Below are positions 11,005-24,255 of a stretch of DNA of 64,000 nucleotides, in pieces. The translations under genes and the position numbers were made by a program. Source of the DNA: Capsicum annuum (lineage: Eukaryota > Streptophyta > Magnoliopsida > Solanales > Solanaceae). How positions within the stretch are numbered: position 1 is the first letter of the stretch; every line of letters begins with the position of its first letter. The stretch is taken from NCBI RefSeq assembly GCF_002878395.1, contig NC_061118.1, positions 85,127,526-85,191,525 of the forward strand. The letters are read 5' to 3'. The notes under the pieces are model-generated. The model was not told the DNA's origin and made no database searches. It saw nothing but the letters and a program-made list of their open reading frames with translations.

Positions 11005-12905
11005 TATTATGACTCGAGACTACCCCCTAGTTATAACACAAGGTTTAGAACCACATGTGATCCTAAGCTAACCCATGTACAGGCATACTGATTGAGCAAC
11101 TAATTTATAATGTAAATAAAAGCAAAATTTATTGAGTAGAAACTTAATCATAAGAAAATCTAAATGAATGTAATACTGATAAAGTTTACAACATGATAAA
11201 TATGATGAAAGAACTTGATTTACATATCATGACTCTTACTGACTACCAATGGAGCCTCTACTATACTGACGCTAGGTAATTGGGATATGCCTCCAACTAC
11301 TACAAATCAATGCAAAATAATAATAATAATACATTACATGAACTACCACTGACTGGAGTTCCCTAAATAAGAGAACTCATCGCTTTCTAGGTGAATGCTG
11401 AGAACTATCTGACCCTGATGTGTGGACTATTTCCATTACCTATATCATAAAGGAATGTAAACACAAAAATATCTATGTGGTCAGTACTGAGTAAATGGAG
11501 ACATGAAATAAATAAAGTAAATATTTAAAACATGATTTAAAACTGAAGATATGGCCTATTTGTTGAAATATGTATTTAAATCATGGTTGTACATAAAAAC
11601 AATAAGGCATTGTGAAATTTAAAAATCATGAGCTAAAAATAATTCTGTAAGCTAGGAAATGGTAGAAACATTTATACTATATTTAAATCTAATGTAAATA
11701 TGAACATTCTATAAGACTAAACTAAGGATCATGTATGAACACTAAGCTTAAAAGCATGAACATATAAAATAAATACAAGAATAAGTAAGGTATTTGCCCA
11801 TAAATTCTATAAAAATTTAATCATCAATTAATTGAAAAATCATATTACTTGGTCAAGCAAACCTAAACTAATATATATTGAGTACTGATTGAAATTGTAG
11901 GCGCTATCATCTAATCGACATATCCCAAGTTGAACAAACCAGGGTCCAACTTGTATCCTATTTGGAAGGGCGTTAATATCTTTCCATGGCTACTAACATA
12001 TGACTGTGTGGATCTACTAATCATGAGTCGTGATGTACTAGGGTTTCGAGCCTAAACTGATGGGCTACCCCTCATGACCTATGCTTGTTACCTGGTTTTG
12101 GAACTTAGGGACTGTTAGTAGCAACTTTTCCTAAACTGACGGGGAAGTCGTCATCCCTGCGTTCACTTAGTACTAAAACCTACTCCCAACTAAACATACA
12201 CTTTTATTAATATTGGCTTAGCATAATGTGGTACTGTACTTATAAGTGCTCAACATGAACATGATGATTTGACTGTAGTATTAAAATCACAGTCTGACTG
12301 ATTTGTAACTTAAAAATTAAGACATGTAGAAATAGATAGGTATTGGGTGTTCATAACCAGCCAGCATTAAATGATTATAAAATTTGATAACAAAACCTAA
12401 AGCAATGAAATAAAGTAATGATTCAAAGACCTAAAACATAAGACATTTCAATAAATGAAAGACGTACATGAATTTAAACATGGGAATGCATAACACTTAA
12501 GAGGATAACAATTCCACATGGTTTAAAACATGATGGTTTAATATGAACTCAATAGGATGTGAAATGGAAATTGAATATTAAAATAAAAAAATTGCTTAAT
12601 TCATATGGGAACATATGTTTACATGGCTTGAATTCAAAGTACTAAGAAATACAAGGATTAAATTCATAAGTTGCATGGATAATTTCATAAAATAGGATAA
12701 AATTAATACTTTAAATTAAAAATAGGATATTTTGGGCTCAATGGGTACCAGGAACCCATTGATGAATACCCCAAATACCTCAATTAGATGAATTCTTAAA
12801 GAAACCTTGAAATTACATCATGAATTCTTGAATTCATGCAGAAGAAAGCTTGAATTTTTGTTTTTCGGAAGGGGAGGGTTTATTTAAGTGTTGAATAATG
12901 AAAAG
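11005..12905 (-). repeat. Element B 3' LTR, first part
   Basis: Starts TATTATGACTCGAGACTACC, matching 43089 onward. From about 11285 it aligns with the LTR text resuming at 51049. It stops at the AAAAG duplicated by insertion of C, and continues at 39309. No gene. Confidence 0.82.
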
Positions 12906-14499
12906 TAATTCTTCCCAAAACTACACTACAAATAGAAGTATGTTGTAGACGATTTCAAATATAATAACCCAACTAGGTTAGGGTTGATCCCACAGGGAAA
13001 ATGTGAACAATTGCATGACTTGATGTAATCCACGAGAAGTACAGGAAAGTAAAGGGGGAATTTCAGTATAAATCAAAAGTAGTAGATGAATCTATCATAC
13101 CTTTGATTAGTAGATAATAGAAGATGAACATTAGGTTTGTGTTCCCCCTGGCTTTTTAGCTTCATAAATTTCTTGTGTTCAACCCTACTATTCGGTTGTT
13201 CTACATGCAAAGTCTACAGGATAGGCATTATCATCCTCTGGTTAAGCATAAAGATAAATCTGATCCTTTACTGATTAGGTCTCAAGGCGTTGCCATTTTG
13301 CTCCTTGCTACGACCTCAGTTCACTATTACTCGTTAGGATCAAGTGATTAACTAAAACGTGGGGACTAAAAGGTGGAGGTAGAAATCCCAAATCACTATC
13401 TCAATCTTCTTTTTCCAATCACAGACTCCTTATTTAGGATGGAAGCGAATAAATGCTATCTCTAGCTCCTACAGTAGTTATGAGATTAATTATTTCAAAG
13501 AAGATTAAGATACATATATAAATCTTAGAATAGATCAATATCACACTTCCTCTACATAGCTAATCTGCCAGGGTTCCTACAACCCTAGTTAAGGAGATTA
13601 ACTGCTCATGTTTATGCATGAAATCATAATTATCAATGATGAACACATATAATGAATTGTACAAGAGTAAGATGAATATACTCCAAAGTCTTGAATTGAA
13701 GAAAAACCTAAACTCTCATGAATAATTGTAAAAGTATTGTAAGAATATGTATCCTATGATAAGAATATATAACATAATAAAATGTAACCCTAGGATATTT
13801 ATAGTATCTCAAAATAATATACAAATCCTAATAAAATGTGAAAGGTAAAGTTATGTCGGCATGCTCTATGACTCGGTCTTGTACTCGTACTAGCATTATA
13901 TGAGTTGTACCATACCCTCTTGTATCCGTTCTAGCGTTTTTTCTCCTAAGGCTTTAACTTTCTGTTCAGCATAGGACTTCTGCTTACGAGTCAACCTAAA
14001 CATACGACTCGAGTCCTTCACTAATATAAACTTGGGAGTTCTATCTTTCTAAGCGTTAAACCATAGTTTGTATACGACTTCCCTATATGAGTTGTACTCA
14101 AACATTCGACTCGTATACTTCTGAGACTTCAACATTGGATGATAGCTTTAGGTTCTTTTATGCTTTTAACTTTTCCATAGGACTCGTATTATAGCTTACC
14201 ACTTGAATGCTCTAGTCATATCTTCCCCATACTTAGCTTTTCAAGTTGTATTGAGGTTCTATTCAGTGTACGATTCAACATATGAGTCATACTGAGTGTT
14301 GACGACTCTAGAGTCGACTCGTATCTTAATCAAATTTGGTATTTCCGTAGCTCTTTCTTCTAGTTTCATTCCAACACCACAATAGACCTGTTTTACATGC
14401 AATATTAACCAGAGTTCATTATATCTGAAAAATATCCTAAGTTCACACATAAATTTCAAGTTTTAAGCATAAAAACTATTGTGTTTCCTCAACACATCA
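12906..14499 (-). repeat. Element C 3' LTR
   Basis: Aligns along its length with 37759-39308. Landmarks in both are GATCCCACAGGG near the left edge, the CTAGGATATTTATAGTATCTC-like block, and a long tract rich in TACGACTCGTA-like words (13855-14345 here). Both copies end in CA. The divergence is easily visible, so the insertion is old. Confidence 0.88.
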
Positions 14500-14512
14500 A
14501 TACCCTCAACTT
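14500..14512 (-). other. Element C polypurine tract
   Basis: Minus strand GTTGAGGGTATT-like purine tract directly before the LTR start, a decayed form of the AAGTGTGGGG-type tract seen in H. It places the 3' LTR on the left. Confidence 0.6.
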
Positions 14513-16094
14513 AGACTTTTGCACATGCTCAGGCAAACAAAACCAACAACTATTTTATTACTCAGAGATTATACTTAGATAGGAAAATCTTAAGCTACCC
14601 ATGGCAGTGATTTTAAACTTGATTTCAATCTTGTTATTCCCCTCCTACTTTCAATTTTCAATGACTCGAACTGCATATAATGATTTAGCACACATAGAAA
14701 CTTGAGGGGATCCAATTATGGAATTGAATTAACAATAGACAATTGGGCATAGAAACAAAATGCATTCACCAAACAATCTTGAAATCGAGCAACATAACCC
14801 ATGTGCGCTCATAGCTAAAGAAATTACATTCACTCTTCTTATGGATAACTCAGTCTAGTTAGGGATATAAAAAATGACTCTCTATCTCACAAAGAAGTAT
14901 TACCGGTGTATGAAAAATATCATAGGATTTCCTTTATGCTAACAGTCATGGTAGGATCACTATAGGACTTTATTTGGCTTGTAACATAGGCTTGGGGATG
15001 GTATGATATCTTTTGGGATTCATCTAGTGACTAAGCCTCCAGGATACTGAAAATCTCTTGGGGTCTACTTATTTTTCTGTTTCTTATTTTATTTCCATCC
15101 TTATGCCTCCCATTTATTTCTAGCACGTTCAAATTGGGTCAGGTAGGGTTTTCTTGCTTTTACTTTTCCTTACTTAACTTTTTGCTTTTTATTGCAACTT
15201 CTCTTTTTTTTATTTTCCCCCCACCTGCTTAAGTTTAAACTATTTTCCTTCTGCACACTTTCTTCATACTCGTTTTCTCCTATGCACCCTAATAATAGCC
15301 ACCCACAACTTAGGTGATTTGCCTGAGTTAAGGTGCATAGTGTCCAAAAAGGAGCAGGGTAGAAATAGGTTCATTTGAAGGTAAATGAGAAGGTGAAATT
15401 AGTGTAAACAACAAAATTGGTCTATTAAGGCTCACATATTTGGATCAAAGGGATTTATTCATTTGGTTAGGGAATTTTAGGCTTAGGTGGACTCACAAGA
15501 AAAAGGGCCTATGATCATCTCCAACTTAATTATCCTTTATAGATTCCAACACATCGACAACTGAGTATAACTCACACACACTTGCATAGGGTTACACTAC
15601 TAAGTATAAGTTATCCAGGTATGCAACTGTTTATCCCTAATTGTTCTATTCCTAATCCTAATGTCATTTTCAGATTCACAATCGTCTCACACATATATAG
15701 GTATCACACAATAAGACAAATTTTTCGAAGAGGTTAATTTTCCAACACAATTTTCATTTATCATAGATTCATAACATAATCATTTCAAATCAGTAGTGTT
15801 TCCAAATCCACAAATCAATTTCAAACTCAAAATCTTATTCCAACTGAATTTTATTAAAATTTCTCAAAAACAATTTCTCAAAATCATAATTAAAATAATC
15901 AGTTGCCATAGGTGTTGATTTTCTCCCAATCTTAGTTGTCAGCACTAAACCTGTAAGTCATAACAGACTTTAGCTACATATACTTTTCAGATACTCCCAT
16001 ATATTTGAAATAACCCCCATCCCAACAAAAAATCATTGCACTGCCCTGAGTACTAAAAAATGTAGAGTAAGGATGAAAGGTCATACCTGGGCGC
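14513..16094 (-). other. Element C 3' untranslated region
   Basis: About 1.6 kb between the env-position ORF and the polypurine tract, with no supportable gene. A second purine run on the minus strand, about 15190-15235 (GGTGGGGGGAAAATAAAAAA), resembles a polypurine tract and is noted in findings. The matching region of F (19876-21735) has a similar layout. Confidence 0.55.
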
Positions 16095-18228
16095 TTAAGG
16101 CATCGGCTCATCAACATCAGCACGTAGGCCCTCCGAGCGAGTCCCACTCACCTCAGAAACCATCTTGTTAGCTAGTGGAGATGGATCAATAACAATAGTT
16201 GGGGCACAACATTGTCCCCCTCAATATCAATAACTGGTGGCCTTGTACCACCGACTCAAAATTCCATCTCATAGACCCGCGTGTGCCAATCCAACTCATC
16301 CTATAATGTTTTTACCCTGGCCTTCTTCTCAACTTCTTTTTCTTTTTTTTCTTTATTTTTTTCACTCTTATCTCCTCTTTGGTATCCTCAACTGGTGCTT
16401 GTACCAGGCTTGGGATCTCCTAAATGATCGGTACTTTAACTATAGAAATCACTATATCAATGACAGGCTCCAAAACATCTGGTCTATCATTTGACTCTGT
16501 GACCATCCACTTAATTTCTACAATATCAAATCTGATCTCAGTAATATTAGGTGTCTGTCCACCACTCTACTATCGATTGATCCTTGACTCAAAGGTATCC
16601 AGTCTTTGTAGGACCCATCTATCTTGATTCTCAAACTGTTCATCAAGCCAGGGTCTCACACCTCCTTCCATATTACCCACTCTTACCTTTAATATGGTTA
16701 ACACCATTATAACCTCTGTCCACATCGCCTACAAAATCATAACAATTACAGACGGTATACTTGTAGCGTAGATTACGGAGACTATTTTAGTGGTAAGGTA
16801 CTAGAAGTACCCATTGCATCTGTCTGTGTAGTCTTTATCAATACACCTAGTTGTGCAGCCTCAACAGTCTCAGCCTTCCCACCTTACGGGAATATACCTG
16901 CCAAAATATATACTGTCTGTCTCGCCTATCGGGAAAAAGGATTTACTGCATCTCTAGTGAGGCCAAATTAGTAGTTCTTGTGGCCCCAATCATCTAATCT
17001 ACACTTGGGAGTTCCAAAGCTTCCGCAACCAAACATATCTGATTAATTAAGTTGGGGTAAACCAATAATGACTTCTTACCCCCAATCGCTTGATCCCTCA
17101 TCTCCCAAGAAAAGAACTCTGCTATATTGAACTCATAGATGACTATGAAATTGGCTATCATAGCTGCTTGAACCAGGCTCAGTACATCATCTCATATAGT
17201 TAGACACAATCAGTGTCGAGCTAATGTCCATAATGTTTTACCCTCGAAGTTGAGGGTCTGCTTCTTAATCATCAAAGAGACCACCCCGGGACCTTATATA
17301 ACCCAAACAACATTTTTACCATTCAAAGATATCCACTCTATACTTAACCTAAAAATAACCATCTTATCCTCCGAACCCAACATCCTCTAAGTAATCTTGC
17401 TCATCTGTTCCATCTGATAGTCTATTTCCCCAGTGTTGATCAGAGCCTGATATTCTAGTTCATAGAAGAATCTCATAATAGTATGTGGGGAAATGTCTAC
17501 TCAGATTTCCCAAATCACAAGTGAAGTAATTACATCATCGCCCTTCCATAATGCCCTTGTGGGTATTACCTCTGAAGTTTCCCTTGTATGCTATATAGAA
17601 TTCTCGAACAAGTAGATCACTATATTTTTCGGGCATCCTGATCATCTATTAAAATCCAAATTGTTGGAAATGTTCCTCATATTTGGGATATTCTGACATC
17701 CCAATAGTTGTCAACCTCCACTCGAGATAAACATTCTTCTTTTTTCCATCTGGAAGTATTAATAACCCATAGTTGAATGTTTCCTACATATCGGGGTACC
17801 CCCATCATGCAACAATGGGAACTAGGGTAGTGGTCAGTGCAAGAGGGGGGGCTTTTCAAGCTATCAGAGACACCTCATTCAATTCCTCTGTAGTACCAAC
17901 ATTTCTAGAACATACCTTTTCCAAAATAGATTCAGCCTCATCATCATAATTAGATGGTTGTGGTGTATGTTGAGGAGAGTCACTGAGTTCTTTCACCTCG
18001 AGCTCGATGGTGGTAGATATTCCTCTAGGGGTACAATCTTCTTTCCCTTTTGTTTGTTGGCTATCTTCCCTTTTTGGAAACTATTCTGTTTGAGTAGTTT
18101 TCGTAAAGTTCACCACTTGTGTCAGTTGACACATCAAAATCAGAACCACTGGATTCTGAGTTAGTAACTAACGCCTTCTTAGACCCATTTTTTACTTGTT
18201 TTGATGGAGAAACGTTCTTTAATGACAT
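16095..18228 (-). pseudogene. Element C env-position ORF, resembles plant-transposon-protein family
   Basis: An ATG at 18228 opens a Ser/Lys-rich start (MSLKNVSPSKQVKNGSKK). A middle region resembles the poorly characterised 'putative plant transposon protein' domain found next to Ty3 elements, for example MRFFYELEYQALINTGEIDY near 17450 and EDKMVIFRLSIEWISLNGKN near 17330. A charged, coiled-coil-like C-terminal part follows at about 16300-16680. The end EGLRADVDEPMP and stop TAA at 16097-16095 are clear. Several stops and frameshifts break it. It lies downstream of integrase on the same strand, where env-like genes occur in Athila, but I see no clear signal peptide or transmembrane pattern. 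Its function is unknown. Confidence 0.6.
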
Positions 18229-18337
18229 TGTACATGTAAGTACACTAGCATTAGTAAGTAATTAAATAAAAGAAAGTAAAAAATTTGAAATTAAAGTTTA
18301 GTATACATGTATTGGTAAGCGTACAAGTGGGGGATAC

Positions 18338-19862
18338 TGATAATGCTAAACTTATATGTCAATTTAAGTGCAAGGCGGTCATCGTCAATATATTTACCCA
18401 ACTTTGGAGTCGGGGTCGAATCCATTTTGAATAATGTGAGTGGCAATCAAATTAATTTGAAATGATACTTACAATTTTAATTTGAACAAATGGTATAAAA
18501 AGATAAAATGGGGGAGATAGGTTTCTACACTAATGTTTCTTTTTGGGATTTTTGAGTATAAATTTGCGGCTTGAATAATTAGAGTTCTAACAATTATATT
18601 CGAATCTTAGGATTATGTATTACTAATGGAGTGACATGTTGGAGTTAATTATCAACATCAATTTAGTAAGTTAAATATCGGTAGGCTTGGTTATAGATAT
18701 TTAAGCTAGTCTTTCAACAAAACACCAAACTTCCACCCATTGATCCTTTCGAATACCTAATGGATGTGTTCAACAATTTGTAACCACAACCTTAATCAAG
18801 GAATCCCAATTTTTAGGACGACACCTATGGCATAATTAACCTCACATTCACCCTTATATCTAAGATAGTGAAAATTTAGCAAACTACTCACATAATTGTC
18901 TATCATTGCTTTGGTCACCATATCCCTCTTTAGAGGATGATATGGATTCCTAAAGTTCACCCAAAACCCTTTTTTCAAAGATGGCATTGAACTTTCTAGA
19001 TCTTAGAGCTTTCACTCATCAAACCCTTATGGGTATTTGGAGCTTTAACCCATCAAATCCCAACAAAAATAGCATAACAATAATAGAACCAATAACATGA
19101 ACTACCAAATAGGTATTAACAATAACAACCCACAGGCACTTTAACCGCTATTCACACATAACCCCAAAAGGCAGATTTAGCTACTCATAAGACAAATAAA
19201 CATAGATATACCAATAATCTCCATTGAATCAAAGTTGTAGAAGAGCTTAGACAATTTTACTTCAAACTTGACTCTCCCTCAATATCAACAATGGAAGTGA
19301 GTCAATCTTCCACTTAGGAAGTTTCCAATGAATTCTTCACCCAAAATTTACCTAATAATTTTTTCTTCAAAAATAGAGGCTACAAAGTCTCAAGCTAAAA
19401 ACTAAAAAATTGAGAAAGAAAGGATGTAATGGAATGAATGATACATACCATTAGGGTTTGAGTCTTTTTGTTCAAATTGGGATCAACACGTGAAATTACA
19501 GTTTTGCCCATGGGTTGAAAATTTTTGCCAAGCCGCGATCGCGCAGGTTTGGCTGTGACCACGGCTATACGACTGTAATTAACTTCCACAATCGTGGTTG
19601 ATCGACCGTCTTAACTGACCGAGATCATGACCACTAGACCGCAACTGTGGTAACTAAGGCTCTTCCCCTGTAGGTCTTCAACTGCACTTTTTATTCTCCT
19701 TATTTATCATTTCAAGCTCCGCTCCACATCTCTTTATCTTTTCAATTCTTGTACCTGCAAAGAGTGGATATTAGTTCATTTAATCATAATAATTGCTCAT
19801 TTAAAATAAGGTAATGTTAACTAATAATGAGTGTGAATGAGTGGTAAAATCACAACTTATCA
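18338..19862 (-). repeat. Element F 3' LTR
   Basis: Complete LTR with six-base inverted ends TGATAA/TTATCA. The part from about 18686 aligns with 24256-25452; the first 350 bp have no partner. A tract of CpG-containing words (GCCGCGATCGCGCAGG near 19534, then CACGGCTATACGACTG) occupies about 19525-19655. Confidence 0.85.
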
Positions 19863-19875
19863 ACACCCACAACTT
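19863..19875 (-). other. Element F polypurine tract
   Basis: Minus strand TTAAGTTGTGGGTGTT lies against the LTR start TGATAAGTTGTG, the standard Athila/Tat arrangement. Confidence 0.7.
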
Positions 19876-21735
19876 AAGCATTTGCTTTTCCTCAAGCAAC
19901 ACTACCTTTTTACCATGAGACACAATCATTTATGCCCACATTTTATGCCTTAGAGGTCATACCGACTTAAGCTTAAGTCGCAACCATAAGTAGCTAATCA
20001 AACATATGCTAGATTAATTTCTCAACACCCCTCATTATAAAATGTAATATTCCAAGTTGTATAAGTCTTTAAGGAGTAATCAAACAACAGAACTCAATAA
20101 TCTAGAAGTGGCTAACCTTTGACTAAAACTAAACTATACTTCATTTGCCTCACTGTTCGAGAGGTGAAAAAAGGCCCTTACCTCAACTTGTTTATATGTC
20201 CTTAACATAAGAAAGAGAATTTCCACACACCGAACTACCTAATATGCAGCAAGGAATTTTAAGTGCAAGAACTCTCCCCTCATGAAAGAATTCTCAATGC
20301 AATGAGTATCATGCCATAGGCATGCCCTTATTTTCAATCACCATTACAAAGAAAATAAATGGCTGGAGGTGTCAAAGGAATTTTGAAGGTTGTAATGAAG
20401 GTTTAGGTTAAGGTAGGATATCCTTTAGGAACAACATGGCTACACCCTACCTTGAACATCTACATCACGCTTTACACCCCTTCTCTTTCAACTGAGGACC
20501 ACTCTTCTTTATTTCTTTTACTTTTTTGAGAGCCTATCTTTTGTTTCCTTTGTTCACCACTATTCTATTACTTTCACTTCCTTGCACTTTTGTGCAATTC
20601 AATCTATTATGGTATTCTTGCTTTTTCTAAATATTGATTTTCTACACTTAGGCTCATTTGGATTTTCACTAATACTTTGTTCCCTCAAACTCACTTCCAT
20701 TGATCTTTACCATCTCCAACTTAAGCTTTTAGCCTGACATTGTATTTTTGAGTTCAAGGAGGGTATGGTTCAAAAGAAGGATAAAACAATGGTTCATGAC
20801 TTATAATGTATTTTCCAAAGAAAGGTACAAAAGCTCAAAGTGGAAAACTAGGTATTTCCATGATGTATGTGAAGGCTTTTCAGGATGGAGTGGGTTCTAA
20901 AATTACTAAGAAGGCCTAAGATCATTTCTCCAACCAAGTACGATAAAAATTAGTTTTGAAAGACTAATTGGGAAAGTTCTAGATAACACAAGTGTACAAG
21001 AGATGAATGTCAAGTAGCTTACAACACACGGCATGTAAAATTTTGCCAAGGGAGCTTAAATGTTCCTCCCGCAGGAGACACAATTGGAATATTTATCACT
21101 ATTCACAAGTCAAAAAAAAATTTGGAACCAAAAAAAGAGAAAAAGTTTTGTTGAAACATTGCACACGTCCATGCCCTTTATTTTTCAAAAGTTTTGGATG
21201 GAGGGAGTTTCTTAATTTGCAATAGCACAACGTGCAAATTGATAACCTATGGCTACAACCAAAGCCATTGTCTTACATCTTGGCTCAAGAATGGGCAAAA
21301 TAACCATATGGCTACTCAGACTTTGCTGATGGTGTGTAAAGTGATCCCAACTTTTACAAAATAAACTAAAATTCCACAGGTAATCACTCTTTCCTTGAAT
21401 CTTTAATAGTGATGCTATGGGTACTCAGAATTCCCCTAGATACTTCTCCCAATATCATTAAGATTCATAAAGAAATTTGAAGTATGTATAGAAAACTAAA
21501 ACTAGAAATAAAAAAAAGAATGATAATCCATAAAACATGGGCATCATCCAGACACCCAGGAATGTAGCATCAAAAAACATAAGAAGAAATATCTACAACA
21601 TTATACAAAATAGTCATAAATAGAAATATCCGGTACCACAACCCAACACAATATAAATCTGGGGCCACCCCTTACTAAAATGAATGTAGTGTCCTCATTG
21701 CATATGTAAGAAGGCAAGATTAAAAAGGAGTCCCT
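19876..21735 (-). other. Element F 3' untranslated region
   Basis: About 1.9 kb with no supportable gene, rich in short A/T and pyrimidine runs. It corresponds in position to C's 14513-16094. Confidence 0.5.
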
Positions 21736-23113
21736 TTATCTGTATCTCTAGCTATCTCCTTCTGTTGACTTGACTTCATCGGCTGATCACTCTGCAGGTG
21801 CCTCATCATCACTATACAATCTCAGTGAAGGTAATGGTTGGTTGGGTTTGAGCACCTTGAAGTTTCCTTTCACCCCATTCCATAGCTTTCTAAAAAATAT
21901 CTCTTTTTTTCTCTCTTTTCACCATTTCATTGTGTAAGTCTTTGAGGTCCTTGTGAGATTTAGCTAGGGATGAATAAGCTCTCTCTAGGCTATCCACTAT
22001 GGCAACCTATTTTTTCTACTCCGCTATGTACTTATCATAATCTAATTTTTCCATATACGAATGATGAGTAGTAGAGGAATCTCCTAGGATCTGAGGCAGT
22101 CTAGGCAACAACTCTTAATCCTCTGTATTTGAACAAATATATCATTGAAGCCAATGGATAATGAGGGTCTACAAGAGTCCATGTCCTCTTGGACTTATTT
22201 GCCCGAGTCTATCTTTCTCTTTCTACTATGACTTGGTGTGCCTTCACCTCTTAATTTAAGTGGGTGGATAAGGCATCCAGGGTGCACCCAAGTGTCTGTA
22301 TCAGAAGCCTCCATACTCACCCTCCTACATAGCTCAGTGATAAGGTAAGGAAGGAGAAGATAAGTACCTCTCTATTTCTTAAAGTACCGCCACTCTGAGA
22401 GAGCAATCTTTACTATATTCATAGAAATTCTGGATAAAATACAAGCTACCATCCTAGATCTCAGGTACGTAACAATAGTCATGTGTGTGCACGGTGAGAT
22501 TCTGATACAGATGATGTTCAACCACAACTTAGCTTCAGCTTTGAAGTCCTTTATCAAAATATCTCGCTTAATGGTAACCCATGGACTTCTTTTTTAGGGC
22601 ATAAGACGTCATCCATCCAAGTCCCTGGCTCACACCCCTTCGCACTAATTTCCCCTATGTCAGCATTTGGGAGCACGTATAGTGCATTAATTTACTTTGC
22701 TCCAAAGTTGACAAATTTACCCCAGATTTTCATTACTAGGTCTTTGAATGACACTACTCTGATGTTTGCATAGAATTCATGCACCCATTATTCATTTTCT
22801 AAGCAGGGTTCAATGGAAAAATATGTCCACCAGGTAGTAGTGAGCCTGGCATGAATTCTGGAGACTTCTCTTCCACCTTTTCTAGGCTGATATCCCTTAC
22901 AAGTAGTAGCTTTGTTCTCTTAAAGTCTGTAAGATACTGGTGTTGGTATCCTTCGGAAATGAATTGGGTATCATCAAAATATCCCATTTTTGAGTTGCTT
23001 AGAATCTGTAAACAATGTAACTCAGCAAATATTAGTACAATCATATCAAAAACATGCCAGGTCAAACATATAAGATGATGTGGTAGTGTTATAGACGGTT
23101 TTAGGGCCGACAA
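21736..23113 (-). pseudogene. Element F env-position ORF, putative plant transposon protein family
   Basis: The minus strand carries a protein resembling the 'putative plant transposon protein' domain family. An N-terminal block is GYFDDTQFISEGYQHQYL ... LVRDISLEKVEEKSPEF (about 22850-22990). A core block, open from 22557 to 22375, is DFKAEAKLWLNIICIRISP followed by ILSRISMNIVKIALSEW. A third block is YLLLPYLITELCRR (about 22330). The C-terminus reads RLYSDDEAPAE (about 21790) and ends near the stop at 21738-21736. Stops and one or more frameshifts interrupt it. A TTGTTTACAG at about 23006-23015 (minus strand) looks like a splice acceptor just before the conserved part. The role is unknown. 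It is the only gene left in F. Confidence 0.65.
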
Positions 23114-24255
23114 AGACTGTTTACAATTTTTACTTCCTGTCTAATCATGTTCTCAGGTATGGCGATCGCAGACTGCTAACCAGGATCACGGTTATTGAAA
23201 CCGCAATTGCATTACTTGAGACTAAATTTTATAGGTTTTACACAATGTTTGAATTTCAATTTTAATCCCAATCCCTCAACAACGAAGCATAGCAATATTT
23301 GAATCAGTGAATTTAAGCCTAGATTGTGTGATCATAGCCCGAAATACAAAGGAATTGATCAAGGAATTCGTAGGGGAATTCAATCAAGCAACTGGTGTAC
23401 AATTTAGGTTAAGCAACTTAAACCACATTTTCAGGTACTTAAGACTTCCCTAATATGGGAATACACCAACAACAATAACCCACCATAGTATAATTTCAAA
23501 CTACGCATATATTTAGTAACTAAAAGTACTATTGTAGGTTGTATTCTATACTATAGACTCTATGCTAGCAATTATGTTCTTAGAGATGAAAGTGGATTCA
23601 ATTGACTATTGTAGATACTACACAAAGCCTAAAAGTTAGGGAGAATTTAGAGAGAATTCGAGAGAGTAATAGTGACTAAATGTGAATCGATTAGTCACTT
23701 TAAGATTATTAGACCACAGTCTCGGTCTGTTCCAACACGATTACGGTCACACGGCCTTTGCGATCATGGAGTCATAGGCTGTGGTTGCGATATTTGAAAG
23801 CAAATAATTTGGTTTCCTACATTTCCTGCTCAGTCCAAGTTTCCAATTCCACACATCCGCTTTTCAAATTTAATAGAAAATCCTCTTGGGACCCAAATTC
23901 TATGGGTTATGCATGCACAAAATAAAAAATTTATTCTACTCTACTACACATAAATTAGAAAGGATACGTGCCACTTTTCGTGTCATGATGGGATGCCTCC
24001 CATCGAGCGCTTAGTTTAACATCGTAGCACGATGCTTTTTCGACTCCATTTGTGTGTCCACTTAGAGGATTTGAATTTCTTGCCAAATTTTTGGTCATTA
24101 TATCTTTGAGGCACATTTGGCAAATGTTAGGGCATGATAATAAATATTATATCATGCAAATTTTAAGACTTAAACCTTTTACCCAACTTTTCATCCATTT
24201 TACAGTTTGGCGCCTTGTGTAAAAGAGTGTGCATAAATAGGCCATTCCTTGTCAA
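23114..24255 (-). other. Element F leader, spacer block and deletion junction
   Basis: No gene seen. Two short CpG-containing tracts (about 23158-23210 with GGCGATCGCAG, and 23700-23800 with CACGATTACGG and TTGCGATCATGG) resemble the tract in F's own LTR. The block GGGATGCCTCCC at 23990-24001 is the Athila post-integrase marker. Beyond it, at about 24050-24255, is unassigned sequence running straight into the truncated LTR, where gag-pol should be. Confidence 0.55.

Noticed and set aside
22851..23078. Plus-strand frame of 75 codons
   Set aside because: Antisense of F's conserved ORF.
24205..24215. TGGCGCC on the plus strand as an Asp-tRNA primer site
   Set aside because: Only seven bases agree, the orientation is opposite to F, and no LTR ends next to it.
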